Assembly: GCA_024637295.1 (NCBI GenBank)
Contig: JAGXFL010000009.1
Location: 112,105 to 176,104 of the forward strand
DNA: 64,000 nucleotides
Source of the DNA: Sulfuricurvum sp.
GTDB taxonomy: Bacteria; Campylobacterota; Campylobacteria; Campylobacterales; Sulfurimonadaceae
Direction of reading: 5' to 3'
The notes beneath the pieces were generated by a model. The model was not told where the DNA came from. It ran no database searches and worked only from the letters and a program-made list of their open reading frames with translations. Each line of letters starts with the position of its first letter. Position 1 is the first letter of the stretch. Positions 1-9,004 of the stretch are shown here, in pieces. The position numbers and the translations under genes were made by a program.

Positions 1-638
1 TTTTTAGCGATCTCATTAGCCATACGGTTGGTACTGTATAGCGCATCGGAGATATTTGCAGGACGATGTCCGTAGGAAGAACGAATACCGATAAATAGAA
101 GTGCCGCGATAGGCAATAGTAATAACATACGGCGCCACAGCGGAGTGCGAATGGCGGACTCAAGGTTTAGTGGTGAATAGCGTAGAAATCCCCATGCCAT
201 AACAGCGAGCATAGCGAGTGCTGCTAGCAATTGTAAAGGATATTGTTTGAGTATCATCGAAGTGACCTCTTTGGGATACTTCAGATACTCCACAAAAAGA
301 TAGTTAGGGCGTACATCGTATTGAGCGACAAACGGGAAGGTGGCATTTTCAACGTATAGCGCAATAAGTAAATAGACTAAGATATAGCCGCTTATAATTT
401 TGCTGGTGATTTTGGCAAATATTTGCGGGGTAATGGTTAAAAACAGTGCCGGGAGTATGAGGATATAGGAAGTCGTCATCGTGTCCAGTTTGAGCCCGTA
501 AACAAAAGAGAGCAATGAATATGCAAAGGTCATATCGCTTAGACGATCCATGTACGAAATATACAAGCCTAGTCGTCCAAGAAAGAAGAGGAAAATAAAA
601 AGAAGATAGATTTTAAAGAGTTCTTTGAAAACGAGCAT
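1..638 (-). CDS. LTA synthase-family sulfatase-fold membrane protein, N-terminal part (truncated by window edge)
   Basis: This open reading frame is absent from the track because it runs off the left edge. Read on the minus strand it starts MLVFKELFKIYLLF, with an AAGGA ribosome site about 8 nt before the ATG, and stays open for 212 codons. It shows four or five hydrophobic membrane segments, then the start of a periplasmic linker (GHRPANISDA, NRMANE). That arrangement and the linker match the N-terminal half of LtaS/MdoB-like phosphoglycerol transferases found in Campylobacterota; the catalytic sulfatase-fold domain would lie outside the window. It is divergent from the phosphoethanolamine transferase gene, so both neighbours may modify the envelope. 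Substrate is unknown. The family assignment is from memory of the N-terminus only. Confidence 0.7.
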   Translation of the reverse strand, partial: MLVFKELFKIYLLFIFLFFLGRLGLYISYMDRLSDMTFAYSLLSFVYGLKLDTMTTSYILILPALFLTITPQIFAKITSKIISGYILVYLLIALYVENATFPFVAQYDVRPNYLFVEYLKYPKEVTSMILKQYPLQLLAALAMLAVMAWGFLRYSPLNLESAIRTPLWRRMLLLLPIAALLFIGIRSSYGHRPANISDALYSTNRMANEIAK

Positions 639-722
639 AGAAGATTGTCCTTGATAAAAGTTGCGAAATTATGGCATAAGTACGGATAATAAAACGTTAC
701 GCTTAGTTAATAGTGGAGTCGA

Positions 723-728
723 TATAAT
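723..728 (+). promoter_or_regulatory. -10 element (TATAAT) of the phosphoethanolamine transferase gene
   Basis: A perfect TATAAT lies 30 nt before the eptA start in the 119-bp divergent gap. No convincing -35 hexamer is visible, which is usual for Campylobacterota housekeeping promoters. Confidence 0.5.
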
Positions 729-757
729 TTCGTCATTATTTTACAAGAGAGTCTTTA

Positions 758-2356
758 ATGTCATTTTTTGAAAAACCATTTCACCCTCGAACGATAGTCT
801 TGGCTGTTTCTACTTTTTTAGTCCTGTTTACAAATGGATCTTTTTTCAGACATGTGATCGATACGTATGGGTTGACTTGGTCGATGGCTCCCATGATTGT
901 TTCACTTGGAATCGTTCTCATAGCGGTTTTGGTGATTGTATTTACATTGGTTAGTTCACGGTATCTTCTCAAACCGTGTTTGATTGCTGTTTTACTTATT
1001 TCCTCGTTGACTGCCTATTTTATGAATACCTATGACATTATCGTTGACAAGCTGATGATTCAAAATATTTTAGAGACCAATTTGCATGAATCGTTTGATC
1101 TGCTTAGTATTCAGCAGGTGCTTTATTTTCTCATCTTAGGGGTGGTACCATCAATAGTGGTCTATCTTATGAAGATTAAGCCTATGAGGGTTAAGAGAGC
1201 TTTATTGGAAGGGATTGAAAGTATTGTTATCGCTTTGATTGTTGGTGTGGTACTTATTTTTGCCTTTAGTAAGTTCTATACCTCTTTTTTTAGAGAGCAC
1301 TCACCATTGCGGTCGTACACTAATCCTGCCAATTATCTTTATGCGATCGGTGAGCATGTGCATGATTTTTTTGTAAATCCTGTGACAGGATTGAAAATCA
1401 TAGGAGCGGATGCTAAAGTCAAGGAAACAAATGAACCTAGAAAATTAGTGATACTTGTGGTCGGGGAAGCGGTACGTGCCGATCATTTCTCTCTTAACCC
1501 GTACGTAAGAGAAACAACACCATTACTCAAAAAAGAAGATGTCATTAATTTCTCCCAATTTACCTCCAGTGGAACGGAAACGGCAGTTTCAGTACCGTGT
1601 ATGTTCTCATGTTACGGGAGAGAAGCGTATGATCGAGATATTGCACAGCACACGGAAAACGTACTGGATGTATTAAAACATGCCGGAGCTAATATTTTGT
1701 GGCGGGACAATAACTCTGATTCCAAAGGGGTGGCAGATAGGTTACCGTATGAAGATTATAAGATTCCCGAGAACAACACGATGTGCGATGATGGTGAATG
1801 TAGAGATGAAGGGATGCTTGTAGGTTTGCAGGAGTACATCAATGCTCATCCCAAAGGGGATATTGTGATCGTCTTGCATCAAATGGGTAATCATGGGCCT
1901 GCGTATTACAAACGGTATCCAAAGGCTTTTGAAAAATACACTCCGGTGTGTAAGACCAATCAGTTAGAGCAATGTTCTCAAGCCGAAATCACCAATGCCT
2001 ATGATAATGCGATCCTTTATACGGATTATTTTCTCTCAAAAACGATAGGGTTACTCAAAGAGAATGATAAAAAGTTTAAAACAGCGATGTTTTATCTCAG
2101 TGATCATGGGGAATCGTTAGGGGAAAAAGGGCTTTATCTTCATGGTTTTCCCTATGCTATCGCTCCGGATGCTCAAAAGCATGTACCAGCGGTCATGTGG
2201 TTTGGTAAACAATTCAAGGTGAATAAAACGGTATTAAAGCAGCGTTCATCACAACCGTATACCCACGATTATCTTTTTCATACGATGCTGGGAATGATGG
2301 AGGTGAACACATCTGTATATCATCCTGAGATGGATATTTTGCAGGGTGCGCACTAG
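758..2356 (+). CDS. eptA: EptA/EptC-family phosphoethanolamine transferase
   Basis: This inner-membrane enzyme is expected to move phosphoethanolamine from phosphatidylethanolamine to lipid A or other periplasmic acceptors; the Campylobacter homologue EptC also modifies flagellar rod and glycan. The first ~180 residues hold about five membrane segments (DUF1705 type), followed by a periplasmic sulfatase-fold domain. Visible motifs are the metal-site VVGEAVRADHFSLN, the nucleophile region SGTETAVSVPCMFS (Thr about residue 273-275), HQMGNHGPAYYKRYP, and YLSDHGESLGE with its later His (LHGFPYAIAP, HVPAVMW). Length 532 aa fits the family (about 545). Paired cysteines (CMFSC, CDDGEC, VCKTNQLEQC) suggest disulfides. 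It is likely to affect polymyxin resistance, but this is inferred. Confidence 0.93.
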   Translation: MSFFEKPFHPRTIVLAVSTFLVLFTNGSFFRHVIDTYGLTWSMAPMIVSLGIVLIAVLVIVFTLVSSRYLLKPCLIAVLLISSLTAYFMNTYDIIVDKLMIQNILETNLHESFDLLSIQQVLYFLILGVVPSIVVYLMKIKPMRVKRALLEGIESIVIALIVGVVLIFAFSKFYTSFFREHSPLRSYTNPANYLYAIGEHVHDFFVNPVTGLKIIGADAKVKETNEPRKLVILVVGEAVRADHFSLNPYVRETTPLLKKEDVINFSQFTSSGTETAVSVPCMFSCYGREAYDRDIAQHTENVLDVLKHAGANILWRDNNSDSKGVADRLPYEDYKIPENNTMCDDGECRDEGMLVGLQEYINAHPKGDIVIVLHQMGNHGPAYYKRYPKAFEKYTPVCKTNQLEQCSQAEITNAYDNAILYTDYFLSKTIGLLKENDKKFKTAMFYLSDHGESLGEKGLYLHGFPYAIAPDAQKHVPAVMWFGKQFKVNKTVLKQRSSQPYTHDYLFHTMLGMMEVNTSVYHPEMDILQGAH

Positions 2357-2375
2357 ATGGTTAACTTTTTGTTGG

Positions 2376-2398
2376 TATAGTACGCATTTTTAGGAGGT
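2376..2398 (+). promoter_or_regulatory. -10-like TATAGT and strong RBS of the porin gene
   Basis: An extended -10-like TGgTATAGT (TATAGT at 2376-2381) is followed by a near-perfect AGGAGGT (2392-2398) placed 4 nt before a GTG codon at 2403. The strong Shine-Dalgarno supports the GTG start and a high expression level. Confidence 0.5.
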
Positions 2399-2402
2399 AA
2401 GC

Positions 2403-3752
2403 GTGAAAATCATTGCATTATCAGTATTGTGCATTGTATCGTTACAAGCAGCCGACCGTCTTGATACTTGGGTTAAAGAGGGATCGGTTCACGGAAATAT
2501 TAGATATTACTATATCGATACGGCAAAAGAGGGCAATCAGCCAATAACATCGCAACATGCTAATGCAATTGGCGGTCAGCTCGGATACGTAACCGGTTCA
2601 TTGTATGGATTGAAACTAGGTGCGACGTTAATGACCACTAACCCATTTGCTATTCCTAATAATCCTGCCAATGTGGACACCTCTGTTATCGGACGAGATA
2701 ACGGGGTTAGACTGGATAATGGAAATTCAAACGGTGTCCATTCAGATGACGGATTTACGATTTTGGGTGAAGTGTACGGGCAATACAATCGTGACAATTA
2801 TGAGCTTTGGTACGGACGTAAAGTATTTGAAAGCCCATTGATCGATGCCAAAGACGTACGTATGATTCCTAGCAGTATTGAGGGGGGAATAGCAAGTCTT
2901 AAACTGACTCCAGAGGTTCAGCTATCGGCTGGGTACATCGATAAGTTCAAGCAGCGCACGAGTGATCGTTTTACGGATATTGTTGTGCACGCTCTTGGGT
3001 CAGATACGCGCGCAATCACGGGGCATGACAGTGGATATGTTGTACCGGTATCGGTAAGTTATAAAAATGCTTCTGTCTCGACACGTCTGTACGATTACTA
3101 CGTTCCTGACTTTATTAATTCTATATACGCAGACGCAATGTTTACGAACAAACTCGATGATGGCATCTCGTATTCAGCATCGGTACAAGCAATGGTGCAA
3201 GAGTCGATCGGTCATGCTGATGATTATCTTGCTTCTCATGCAAGTACCTATGGGGGAAAGATCAATACACAGGAAGTCGGAGCAAAACTTAGCATGACGT
3301 ATGCTCAGAGTACATTCATAGCAGCATGGACGCATGTGTTCAGTAACAGCGGTGACCATGACTCATTGGTTGTTCCATGGGATGGGACACCCTTGTTTAC
3401 GAATATGCTTACAGCCAACAGCCTCTTTATGTCCAATTATGGAAAAGGGTTAACGAGTGATACCGCATATATAGGGGGGACAACGGGACTTAAGGTAGGG
3501 GTAAATCAAAAACTTGATTTCACGGGAATTAAAGGGATGACTACAGGATTATCCTATGCTCATTACGCCAACGACCGTTTTGCCAACAATGAAAATGATG
3601 TTAATGGAGAACTAGTTTATGGTATAGGTGATCTTTCATTGGCTCTCAAAGGGATTTGGACAACACATAACACTGCTGCATCGGCGACAAATGTTATTAC
3701 GCAAAATGACCACTTCACGCAATACCGCGTTATCGCAAACTACAAATTTTAA
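2403..3752 (+). CDS. Outer-membrane porin, OprD-like
   Basis: A predicted 449-residue beta-barrel with a cleavable signal peptide (MKIIALSVLCIVSLQAA) and a C-terminal aromatic residue (YRVIANYKF), typical of BamA-recognised outer-membrane proteins. Mature sequence is rich in alternating amphipathic strands and Gly/Asn/Asp turns. Start RLDTWVKEGSVHGNIRYYY resembles the OprD-family porins common in Campylobacterota. The GTG start is chosen because of the AGGAGGT site just before it. It is followed 12 nt later by carbonic anhydrase and could feed that periplasmic enzyme, but the transported solute cannot be read from sequence. Confidence 0.8.
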   Translation: MKIIALSVLCIVSLQAADRLDTWVKEGSVHGNIRYYYIDTAKEGNQPITSQHANAIGGQLGYVTGSLYGLKLGATLMTTNPFAIPNNPANVDTSVIGRDNGVRLDNGNSNGVHSDDGFTILGEVYGQYNRDNYELWYGRKVFESPLIDAKDVRMIPSSIEGGIASLKLTPEVQLSAGYIDKFKQRTSDRFTDIVVHALGSDTRAITGHDSGYVVPVSVSYKNASVSTRLYDYYVPDFINSIYADAMFTNKLDDGISYSASVQAMVQESIGHADDYLASHASTYGGKINTQEVGAKLSMTYAQSTFIAAWTHVFSNSGDHDSLVVPWDGTPLFTNMLTANSLFMSNYGKGLTSDTAYIGGTTGLKVGVNQKLDFTGIKGMTTGLSYAHYANDRFANNENDVNGELVYGIGDLSLALKGIWTTHNTAASATNVITQNDHFTQYRVIANYKF

Positions 3753-3764
3753 AAAGGTATAGAA

Positions 3765-4490
3765 ATGATAAAAACACTCTTAGCTTTCAGTACAGCAGTG
3801 CTTTTTTTAACAACAGCAGGATATGGAGAAGAGGAGCATCCGACTCATTGGGATTATGAGACTCACGGCCCATCATGTTGGGGTGAATTTGCACAAGAAT
3901 GTCAAAAGGGGCATTTGCAGTCTCCGATTAATATTGAAAGTCACAAGAGTGTTCCTTTGAAAGGTTCATTGAGCTTGAAAATGAATGAAGATATACATAC
4001 TACGGCTGATGTTGTTGACAATGGGCATGCTATTCAAGTAAATGTTAAAAATGGCGGAAAGCTGATTCTTGATGGTCGTGAATACACGCTGGTACAGTTT
4101 CATTTTCACGGGCATAGTGAACATACTATTGATGGCAAACAATATGCATTGGAAGGGCATTTGGTCCATAAAAGTGCAGATGGACATCTAGCAGTTGTCG
4201 GTATTATGTTTAATGAGGGTAAAAACAATCCGGTATTGGACAATGTATTAGGAGGAATCGGTAGAACGATCCGCATCGATCCTCAGGATTTACTGCCGAA
4301 TGATAAAAAACACTATTATCATTATATCGGTTCGTTGACAACGCCTCCATGCACCGAAGGGGTCCAATGGTATGTTCTAAAAGCACCTATGACTGCTTCA
4401 AAAGATCAAATTGCAGATATGCGAGCCCATTATGATCACAATTTTCGTCCAGTTCAGCCGGCAAGCTCTATAAAGCTTGAATCTAAATAA
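3765..4490 (+). CDS. cah: Periplasmic alpha-carbonic anhydrase
   Basis: Catalyses CO2 + H2O to bicarbonate + H+ in the periplasm. A signal peptide (about residues 1-21) precedes a complete alpha-class domain. The three zinc histidines are visible as H113 and H115 in QFHFHGHSEH and H132 in EGHLVH. Other family marks are QSPINIES, GSLTTPPCTEGVQW and a likely disulfide between C38 and the TTPPC cysteine. Length 241 aa is normal for bacterial enzymes (H. pylori type). The gene lies 12 nt after the porin and is probably co-transcribed with it. In this phylum a periplasmic alpha-CA is linked to acid/CO2 handling; the exact role here is inferred. Confidence 0.95.
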   Translation: MIKTLLAFSTAVLFLTTAGYGEEEHPTHWDYETHGPSCWGEFAQECQKGHLQSPINIESHKSVPLKGSLSLKMNEDIHTTADVVDNGHAIQVNVKNGGKLILDGREYTLVQFHFHGHSEHTIDGKQYALEGHLVHKSADGHLAVVGIMFNEGKNNPVLDNVLGGIGRTIRIDPQDLLPNDKKHYYHYIGSLTTPPCTEGVQWYVLKAPMTASKDQIADMRAHYDHNFRPVQPASSIKLESK

Positions 4491-4494
4491 ATGG

Positions 4495-4500
4495 TATAAT
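4495..4500 (+). promoter_or_regulatory. Extended -10 (TGgTATAAT) before the binding-protein gene
   Basis: An extended -10 TGgTATAAT lies immediately after the carbonic anhydrase stop and 17 nt before the next ATG, implying a very short leader for the downstream gene. Confidence 0.45.
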
Positions 4501-4517
4501 CTCTTCCAAAAACTGGG

Positions 4518-6023
4518 ATGAGATTGAAATACTTTTTTCTTTTACTGCAAAGTGTCTGGCTTCTCGCCTCGACGCTTCATCTGAGTACTTCGTCTAATCC
4601 TGCACGCCTAAATCCATTGATTGCTACAGATTCTGCGAGTTCATCCATTAGCGGGTTTTTATTTAATGCTTTGGTTAAATACGATGATAGCGGTCAAAAG
4701 ATCATTGGTGACTTGGCGCAGTCATATCGTTTTATTACTCCCACATTGATCGAATTCAAACTGCGACAAGGGGTTAAATGGCACGATGGCAAGCCCTTTA
4801 CAGCCAAGGACGTTGTGTTTACGTATGATTTGATACGTTCTCCTAAGACCATTACCCCGTATGCAACCGATTTTCGTGTCGTCAAAGAGGTCAAAGCGTT
4901 AGATGATTATACGGTTCGTGTCACCTATGAAAAGCCCTATTTCAAAGCATTGGAAATTTGGATGATGGGGATTGTTCCTCGTCATATCCTCCAAAATGAT
5001 AGAGACATAATGGGTTCACAGTTCAATACTCACCCCATAGGTACCGGTCCCTATATTCTTAAAAAGCTTGAATTTTCTAAACAAATTGTGCTGGAAGCCA
5101 ATCCGGTTTATTTTGAGCACCGTCCAAAAATTGATAGAATCGTCTTTCACGTGATTGCCGATCCGATGACCCGTTTTTTGATGCTCAAAAATGGGGAGAT
5201 CGATATAGACGGATTGGATTCGATGCAGTATGAACGACAGCTCAAGGCGGATTTTCATAAAAAATTTGCCACTGTAGAGCTTGCATCCCATAGTTATACC
5301 TATTTGGGATTCAATCTGAGATTGAAAAAGTTTCAAGATCCTAGGGTGCGTGAAGCACTTTCGCTTGCGATAGATCGTCAGGCGCTCATCGATCTGTTGT
5401 TTTTAAATCACGGGAAGATATGTACGGGTCCTTTTTTACCGGGGAGTAAAGGGTTTAATGACCAAATAAAAGCACCAATACGTAATGTTGCACGGGCTCG
5501 TGCATTACTTAAAAGTGCCGGATACGATTCTGCCCACCCATTGTCTTTTGAGATCGCAACCTCAAATTCCAATGTAATACGCCCCTATGCTGCGGAGATC
5601 ATGCAACGCCAGTTATTGGAGGTTGGAGTAAAAGTAACACTCAAAGTAATGGAGTGGCAGGCATTTTTAAACACGGTGGTGATGCCTAAAAAGTTCGAGA
5701 CGGTTCTTTTGGGGTGGGGGCTGTCGTTAACGCCTGATCCGTACATGATCTGGCACAGCGACGGTGATGTCCCAGGTGGGTTTAATATGATAGGGTATCA
5801 TTCAAAAGTGACTGATAAATTGATTGAAGCAATGGAAGATTCGACAGAGCCTGAAAAAATAACCGCGCTTCAACGCCGTATTTTTGCGCAAATCGTTACC
5901 GATAATCCGTATCTTTTTTTAGTGATACCCAATGATCTGAATGTATATAACAGAAAAATAAAAGGGGTAAAGCCCAGCATAAACGGTATTTGGGAACATT
6001 ATATAGATTGGGAGAAAAAGTGA
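4518..6023 (+). CDS. ABC-type extracellular solute-binding protein, family 5 (peptide/nickel type)
   Basis: A periplasmic cluster-C substrate-binding protein. It has a signal peptide (to about residue 18), the family entry motif VKWHDGKPFTAKDVVFTYD, the mid-domain NPIGTGPYILKK-like HPIGTGPY, and LGFNLRLKKFQDPRVREALSLAIDR typical of DppA/OppA/NikA proteins. Length 501 aa is normal. No permease or ATPase gene accompanies it, so it is an orphan binding protein that must use a transporter encoded elsewhere or act as a sensor. It overlaps the following HAD gene by 4 nt (GTGA). Ligand (peptide, nickel chelate or other) cannot be decided from sequence. Confidence 0.87.
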   Translation: MRLKYFFLLLQSVWLLASTLHLSTSSNPARLNPLIATDSASSSISGFLFNALVKYDDSGQKIIGDLAQSYRFITPTLIEFKLRQGVKWHDGKPFTAKDVVFTYDLIRSPKTITPYATDFRVVKEVKALDDYTVRVTYEKPYFKALEIWMMGIVPRHILQNDRDIMGSQFNTHPIGTGPYILKKLEFSKQIVLEANPVYFEHRPKIDRIVFHVIADPMTRFLMLKNGEIDIDGLDSMQYERQLKADFHKKFATVELASHSYTYLGFNLRLKKFQDPRVREALSLAIDRQALIDLLFLNHGKICTGPFLPGSKGFNDQIKAPIRNVARARALLKSAGYDSAHPLSFEIATSNSNVIRPYAAEIMQRQLLEVGVKVTLKVMEWQAFLNTVVMPKKFETVLLGWGLSLTPDPYMIWHSDGDVPGGFNMIGYHSKVTDKLIEAMEDSTEPEKITALQRRIFAQIVTDNPYLFLVIPNDLNVYNRKIKGVKPSINGIWEHYIDWEKK

Positions 6024-6670
6024 AAAAGATAGTATTGTTTGATTTGGATGGGACGCTGATTGATTCAACGGAAGCCATTTTAGAAAGTTTTTACCATTCG
6101 CTTGATATGTTAAATCATACCCATGAATTGGATGATGCGGCTATTAAGGCATTGATCGGTCATCCATTGGATGTGATGTTTACACGTTTAGGATGCGAAA
6201 CAGATAAGATCGATGCGCATGTATCGGCGTATAAAGAGCATTATAGGATCATTTCAAGAGCTAAGACATTTTTATTGCCATATTCTATAGAAGCGATCGA
6301 AGAGGCATCTAAAGAGGCGCGATTAGGGATTGTAACGACAAAAACGGCACACTATTCCAGAGAGTTGATGGAACATTTTGGGCTTATGCACTATTTTGAA
6401 GTTTTAATCGGACATGAGAATGTCCAGAACCATAAACCACATCCCGATCCCATTCACAAAGCTTTAGAGGAGATGAATCACCTTTCAGAAGATGTGTGGA
6501 TGATCGGTGATACACGTCTTGATTTGGAAGCATCTCAGCGTGCTGGAATTGATGCTGTTGGCGTCTTAAGTGGGTATGATAATTTTGAACAATTATCAAC
6601 ATTCAATTTTATTATAAAAGATAACTCATTGGAAGCGGTCCGTTATATCATAAAAGAGGGGATAAAGTAA
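6020..6670 (+). CDS. HAD-superfamily phosphatase, phosphoglycolate phosphatase-like
   Basis: A 216-aa cytosolic HAD hydrolase. The nucleophile motif FDLDGTLIDST opens the protein, motif II is GIVTTKTAHYS, the conserved lysine sits in HKPHPDPIHKAL, and motif IV is MIGDTRLDLEASQRAG. The cap is the small helical type used by Gph and PpaX. The track starts at 5990, but that codon lies inside the upstream gene; GTG 6020 overlaps the upstream TGA as GTGA, has GGGAG just before it, and puts the DxDGT motif at the usual distance from the start. Substrate is uncertain; 2-phosphoglycolate is the common guess. Confidence 0.85.
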   Translation: MKKIVLFDLDGTLIDSTEAILESFYHSLDMLNHTHELDDAAIKALIGHPLDVMFTRLGCETDKIDAHVSAYKEHYRIISRAKTFLLPYSIEAIEEASKEARLGIVTTKTAHYSRELMEHFGLMHYFEVLIGHENVQNHKPHPDPIHKALEEMNHLSEDVWMIGDTRLDLEASQRAGIDAVGVLSGYDNFEQLSTFNFIIKDNSLEAVRYIIKEGIK

Positions 6671-6789
6671 CACTGAACCCTTGGTTTTCAAGCTGCTAAA
6701 AAGTGAAAAGCTACATTTAAGAGCAACTTTCATAGAATACACGTATTGATAAATTTCAACTTTATATTTAAAGCAAGAGGGAGAAGGTC

Positions 6790-7347
6790 ATGCTCGAAAT
6801 TAGATGGCATAGTCGTGCTGGACAAGGTGCTGTTACTGGCGCAAAAGGTTTGGCAGACGTAGTATCTACCACCGGTAAGCATGTTCAGGCATTTGCATTT
6901 TACGGATCTGCAAAGCGTGGGGCTGCAATGACAGCATACAACCGTGTAGATGACAAGATGATTATGAATCATGAAAAGTTTATGGCCCCAGACTATGTTT
7001 TGGTAATTGACCCGGCATTGGTATATATTGCAGACTTTACGGCAAATGAAAAAGAAAGTACAGTTTACATCATCACAACACATATGACTACTGCAGAGCT
7101 TATTGCTTCACAGCCGAAGCTTGAGGGAAAGAAAGTATTCACCGTTGATTGTATTAAAATTTCGCAAGAGACAATCGGAAAAGCGATCCCTAATACACCA
7201 ATGCTTGGTGCATTGATGAAGGTCTCGGGTATGTATGAGATGGATTTCTTTAAAGAAAACATGATTCGTGTATTGAAAAAGTTACCTCAAAAAATCATTG
7301 ACGCCAACATGATCGCGATTCAACGCGCTTATGATGAAGTAAAGTAA
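6790..7347 (+). CDS. porG: Pyruvate:ferredoxin/flavodoxin oxidoreductase, gamma subunit
   Basis: First gene of a four-subunit 2-oxoacid:acceptor oxidoreductase that joins CoA-dependent oxidation of pyruvate to reduction of ferredoxin or flavodoxin, and works in reverse in autotrophic CO2 fixation. The N-terminus (WHSRAGQGAVTGAKGLADV) is the conserved gamma-domain glycine motif. Length 185 aa and the order gamma-delta-alpha-beta match the pyruvate enzyme of Helicobacter/Campylobacterota rather than the 2-oxoglutarate enzyme, so pyruvate is favoured. A good AGGGAGAAGG ribosome site precedes the ATG, and the 119-bp upstream gap ends in an AT-rich TATATT-like stretch that is the likely operon promoter. 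Confidence 0.92.
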   Translation: MLEIRWHSRAGQGAVTGAKGLADVVSTTGKHVQAFAFYGSAKRGAAMTAYNRVDDKMIMNHEKFMAPDYVLVIDPALVYIADFTANEKESTVYIITTHMTTAELIASQPKLEGKKVFTVDCIKISQETIGKAIPNTPMLGALMKVSGMYEMDFFKENMIRVLKKLPQKIIDANMIAIQRAYDEVK

Positions 7348-7357
7348 GGAGCCTAGA

Positions 7358-7774
7358 GTGGAAAAAGCAGGATGGGACGGGTTTGAAATCGGCGCTATGC
7401 TTCGCACGTTTGATGGAGCAATACAAAATATTGCAACCACATTGCCGGAGGACAGAGCGTATTCACAGTCAAGTTCATTTACCGCGAGTGTAGCGGATTG
7501 GCGTATTGAAAAGCCTTTGTTTAACAAAGATTATTGTATTGATTGCCAGTTTTGCTGGGTTTACTGCCCTGATATGTCAATCATTGCACGCGATAAAAAG
7601 ATGGTCGGTATCGATTTTGATCACTGTAAGGGATGCGGGATTTGTGTGGAAGTATGTCCTACTAATCCAAAATCACTCTTGATGTTCCCTGAACAAAAAG
7701 ATGAAGATATGGCGCTAGCTGAGTGGCCTAAAAAAGAGAAAAAAGAAACAGAAACACAAGCAGAGGAAGAGTAA
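7358..7774 (+). CDS. porD: Pyruvate:ferredoxin/flavodoxin oxidoreductase, delta subunit (2x[4Fe-4S])
   Basis: A 138-aa ferredoxin-like subunit carrying electrons out of the enzyme. Two [4Fe-4S] motifs are visible: CIDCQFCWVYCP and CKGCGICVEVCP. A charged C-terminal tail (KKEKKETETQAEEE) follows. It starts at GTG 7358 with AAGGA at the right distance, and its TAA overlaps the alpha-subunit ATG by one base, indicating coupled translation. The N-terminal ~50 residues before the clusters are also present in the Helicobacter delta subunit. Confidence 0.92.
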   Translation: MEKAGWDGFEIGAMLRTFDGAIQNIATTLPEDRAYSQSSSFTASVADWRIEKPLFNKDYCIDCQFCWVYCPDMSIIARDKKMVGIDFDHCKGCGICVEVCPTNPKSLLMFPEQKDEDMALAEWPKKEKKETETQAEEE

Positions 7775-8994
7775 TGGCTGATACGATGGAATTACGAGAC
7801 ATTGAAGTCTGGGACGGGAATATGGCGGCAAGCCAAGCGCTTCGCCAAGTTCAAGTTGACGTTGTTGCCGCATATCCGATTACACCATCAACTCCAATTG
7901 TTGAAAATTATGGAAATTTTACGGCAAACGGTTATGTAGACGGTGAGTTTGTGATGGTTGAATCTGAGCACGCTGCAATGTCCGGTTGTATCGGTGCATC
8001 TGCTGCTGGTGGACGTGTTGCTACTGCTACATCTTCTCAAGGTTTCGCATTGATGGTTGAAACCTTGTATTCAGCATCAGGTATGCGTCTTCCAATCATC
8101 CTTAACGTTGTAAATCGTGCAATCGGTGCACCATTGAACGTTAATGGTGACCACTCAGATATGTATTTGGGACGTGACAGCGGATGGATTCAATTCGATG
8201 CGTATTGTCCGCAAGATGCGTATGATCTTAACTTTATTGCCTTTAAAGTTGCAGAAGATCATGACGTACGACTACCTGCTATGGTTCACCAAGACGGATT
8301 CATGACGTCTCATACGGCACAAGGTGTTAAAACCATGACGGATGAAGAGGGATTCGCTTTTGTCGGTGAGTTCCAACCAATGAATGATATGCTTGATCTT
8401 GATCATCCGGTTACTCACGGGGTTCAAACGGAAGAAGATTGGCACTTTGAGCACAAAGCACGTCAACAGCATGCACTTATGACAGCAGCACTTCCAAAAA
8501 TTCAAGAGGCATTTGATGCGTTTGAAAAATACACAGGGCGCAAATACAATCTTGTAGAAACGCACATGGTAGACGATGCTGAGATGGTTGTTGTTTGTAT
8601 GGGTACTTCTGTAGAAACTGCTATGGAAGTTGTTGATGAACTTCGTGCAAAAGGGATGAAAGTGGGCGTTGTCGGTATACGTGTATTCCGTCCTTGGCCA
8701 TTAGAGCAGCTTGCAGAGGTGCTTAAGAACGTTAAAGCAATCGCTGCATTGGATCGTTCAAGCCCACACGGAACTGTCGGTATGCTTTACAATGAGATCG
8801 CAGGATCATTATTTAATACGGATACAAAAGCTGTTTTGACCAATTATATTTACGGTCTTGGTGGACGTGACTTGACGAAAGTTCACTTGGTTGGTATTTT
8901 CAATGACCTAAAAGCAAATATGGATGCAGGTAAACCTACAACTGCCTTGCAACAGTACATCGGTCTTCGCGGACCGAAACTTTCGTTTTTCTAA
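7774..8994 (+). CDS. porA: Pyruvate:ferredoxin/flavodoxin oxidoreductase, alpha subunit
   Basis: The 406-aa alpha subunit contains the pyrimidine-binding thiamine domain and the transketolase C-terminal-like domain. Family marks are VAAYPITPSTPIVE at the start, VESEHAAMSGCIGAS and RVATATSSQGFALM, GRDSGWIQ, and VGIRVFRPWP in the C-terminal domain. Length is almost exactly that of the Helicobacter enzyme. It is tightly coupled to porD upstream (1-nt overlap) and to porB 10 nt downstream. Confidence 0.95.
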   Translation: MADTMELRDIEVWDGNMAASQALRQVQVDVVAAYPITPSTPIVENYGNFTANGYVDGEFVMVESEHAAMSGCIGASAAGGRVATATSSQGFALMVETLYSASGMRLPIILNVVNRAIGAPLNVNGDHSDMYLGRDSGWIQFDAYCPQDAYDLNFIAFKVAEDHDVRLPAMVHQDGFMTSHTAQGVKTMTDEEGFAFVGEFQPMNDMLDLDHPVTHGVQTEEDWHFEHKARQQHALMTAALPKIQEAFDAFEKYTGRKYNLVETHMVDDAEMVVVCMGTSVETAMEVVDELRAKGMKVGVVGIRVFRPWPLEQLAEVLKNVKAIAALDRSSPHGTVGMLYNEIAGSLFNTDTKAVLTNYIYGLGGRDLTKVHLVGIFNDLKANMDAGKPTTALQQYIGLRGPKLSFF

Positions 8995-9004
8995 GGAGTA
9001 GAAC

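Noticed and set aside
5990-6019. Upstream ATG start of the HAD phosphatase
   Set aside because: It lies within the binding-protein gene; GTG 6020 has a ribosome site and a GTGA overlap, and puts DxDGT at the right place.
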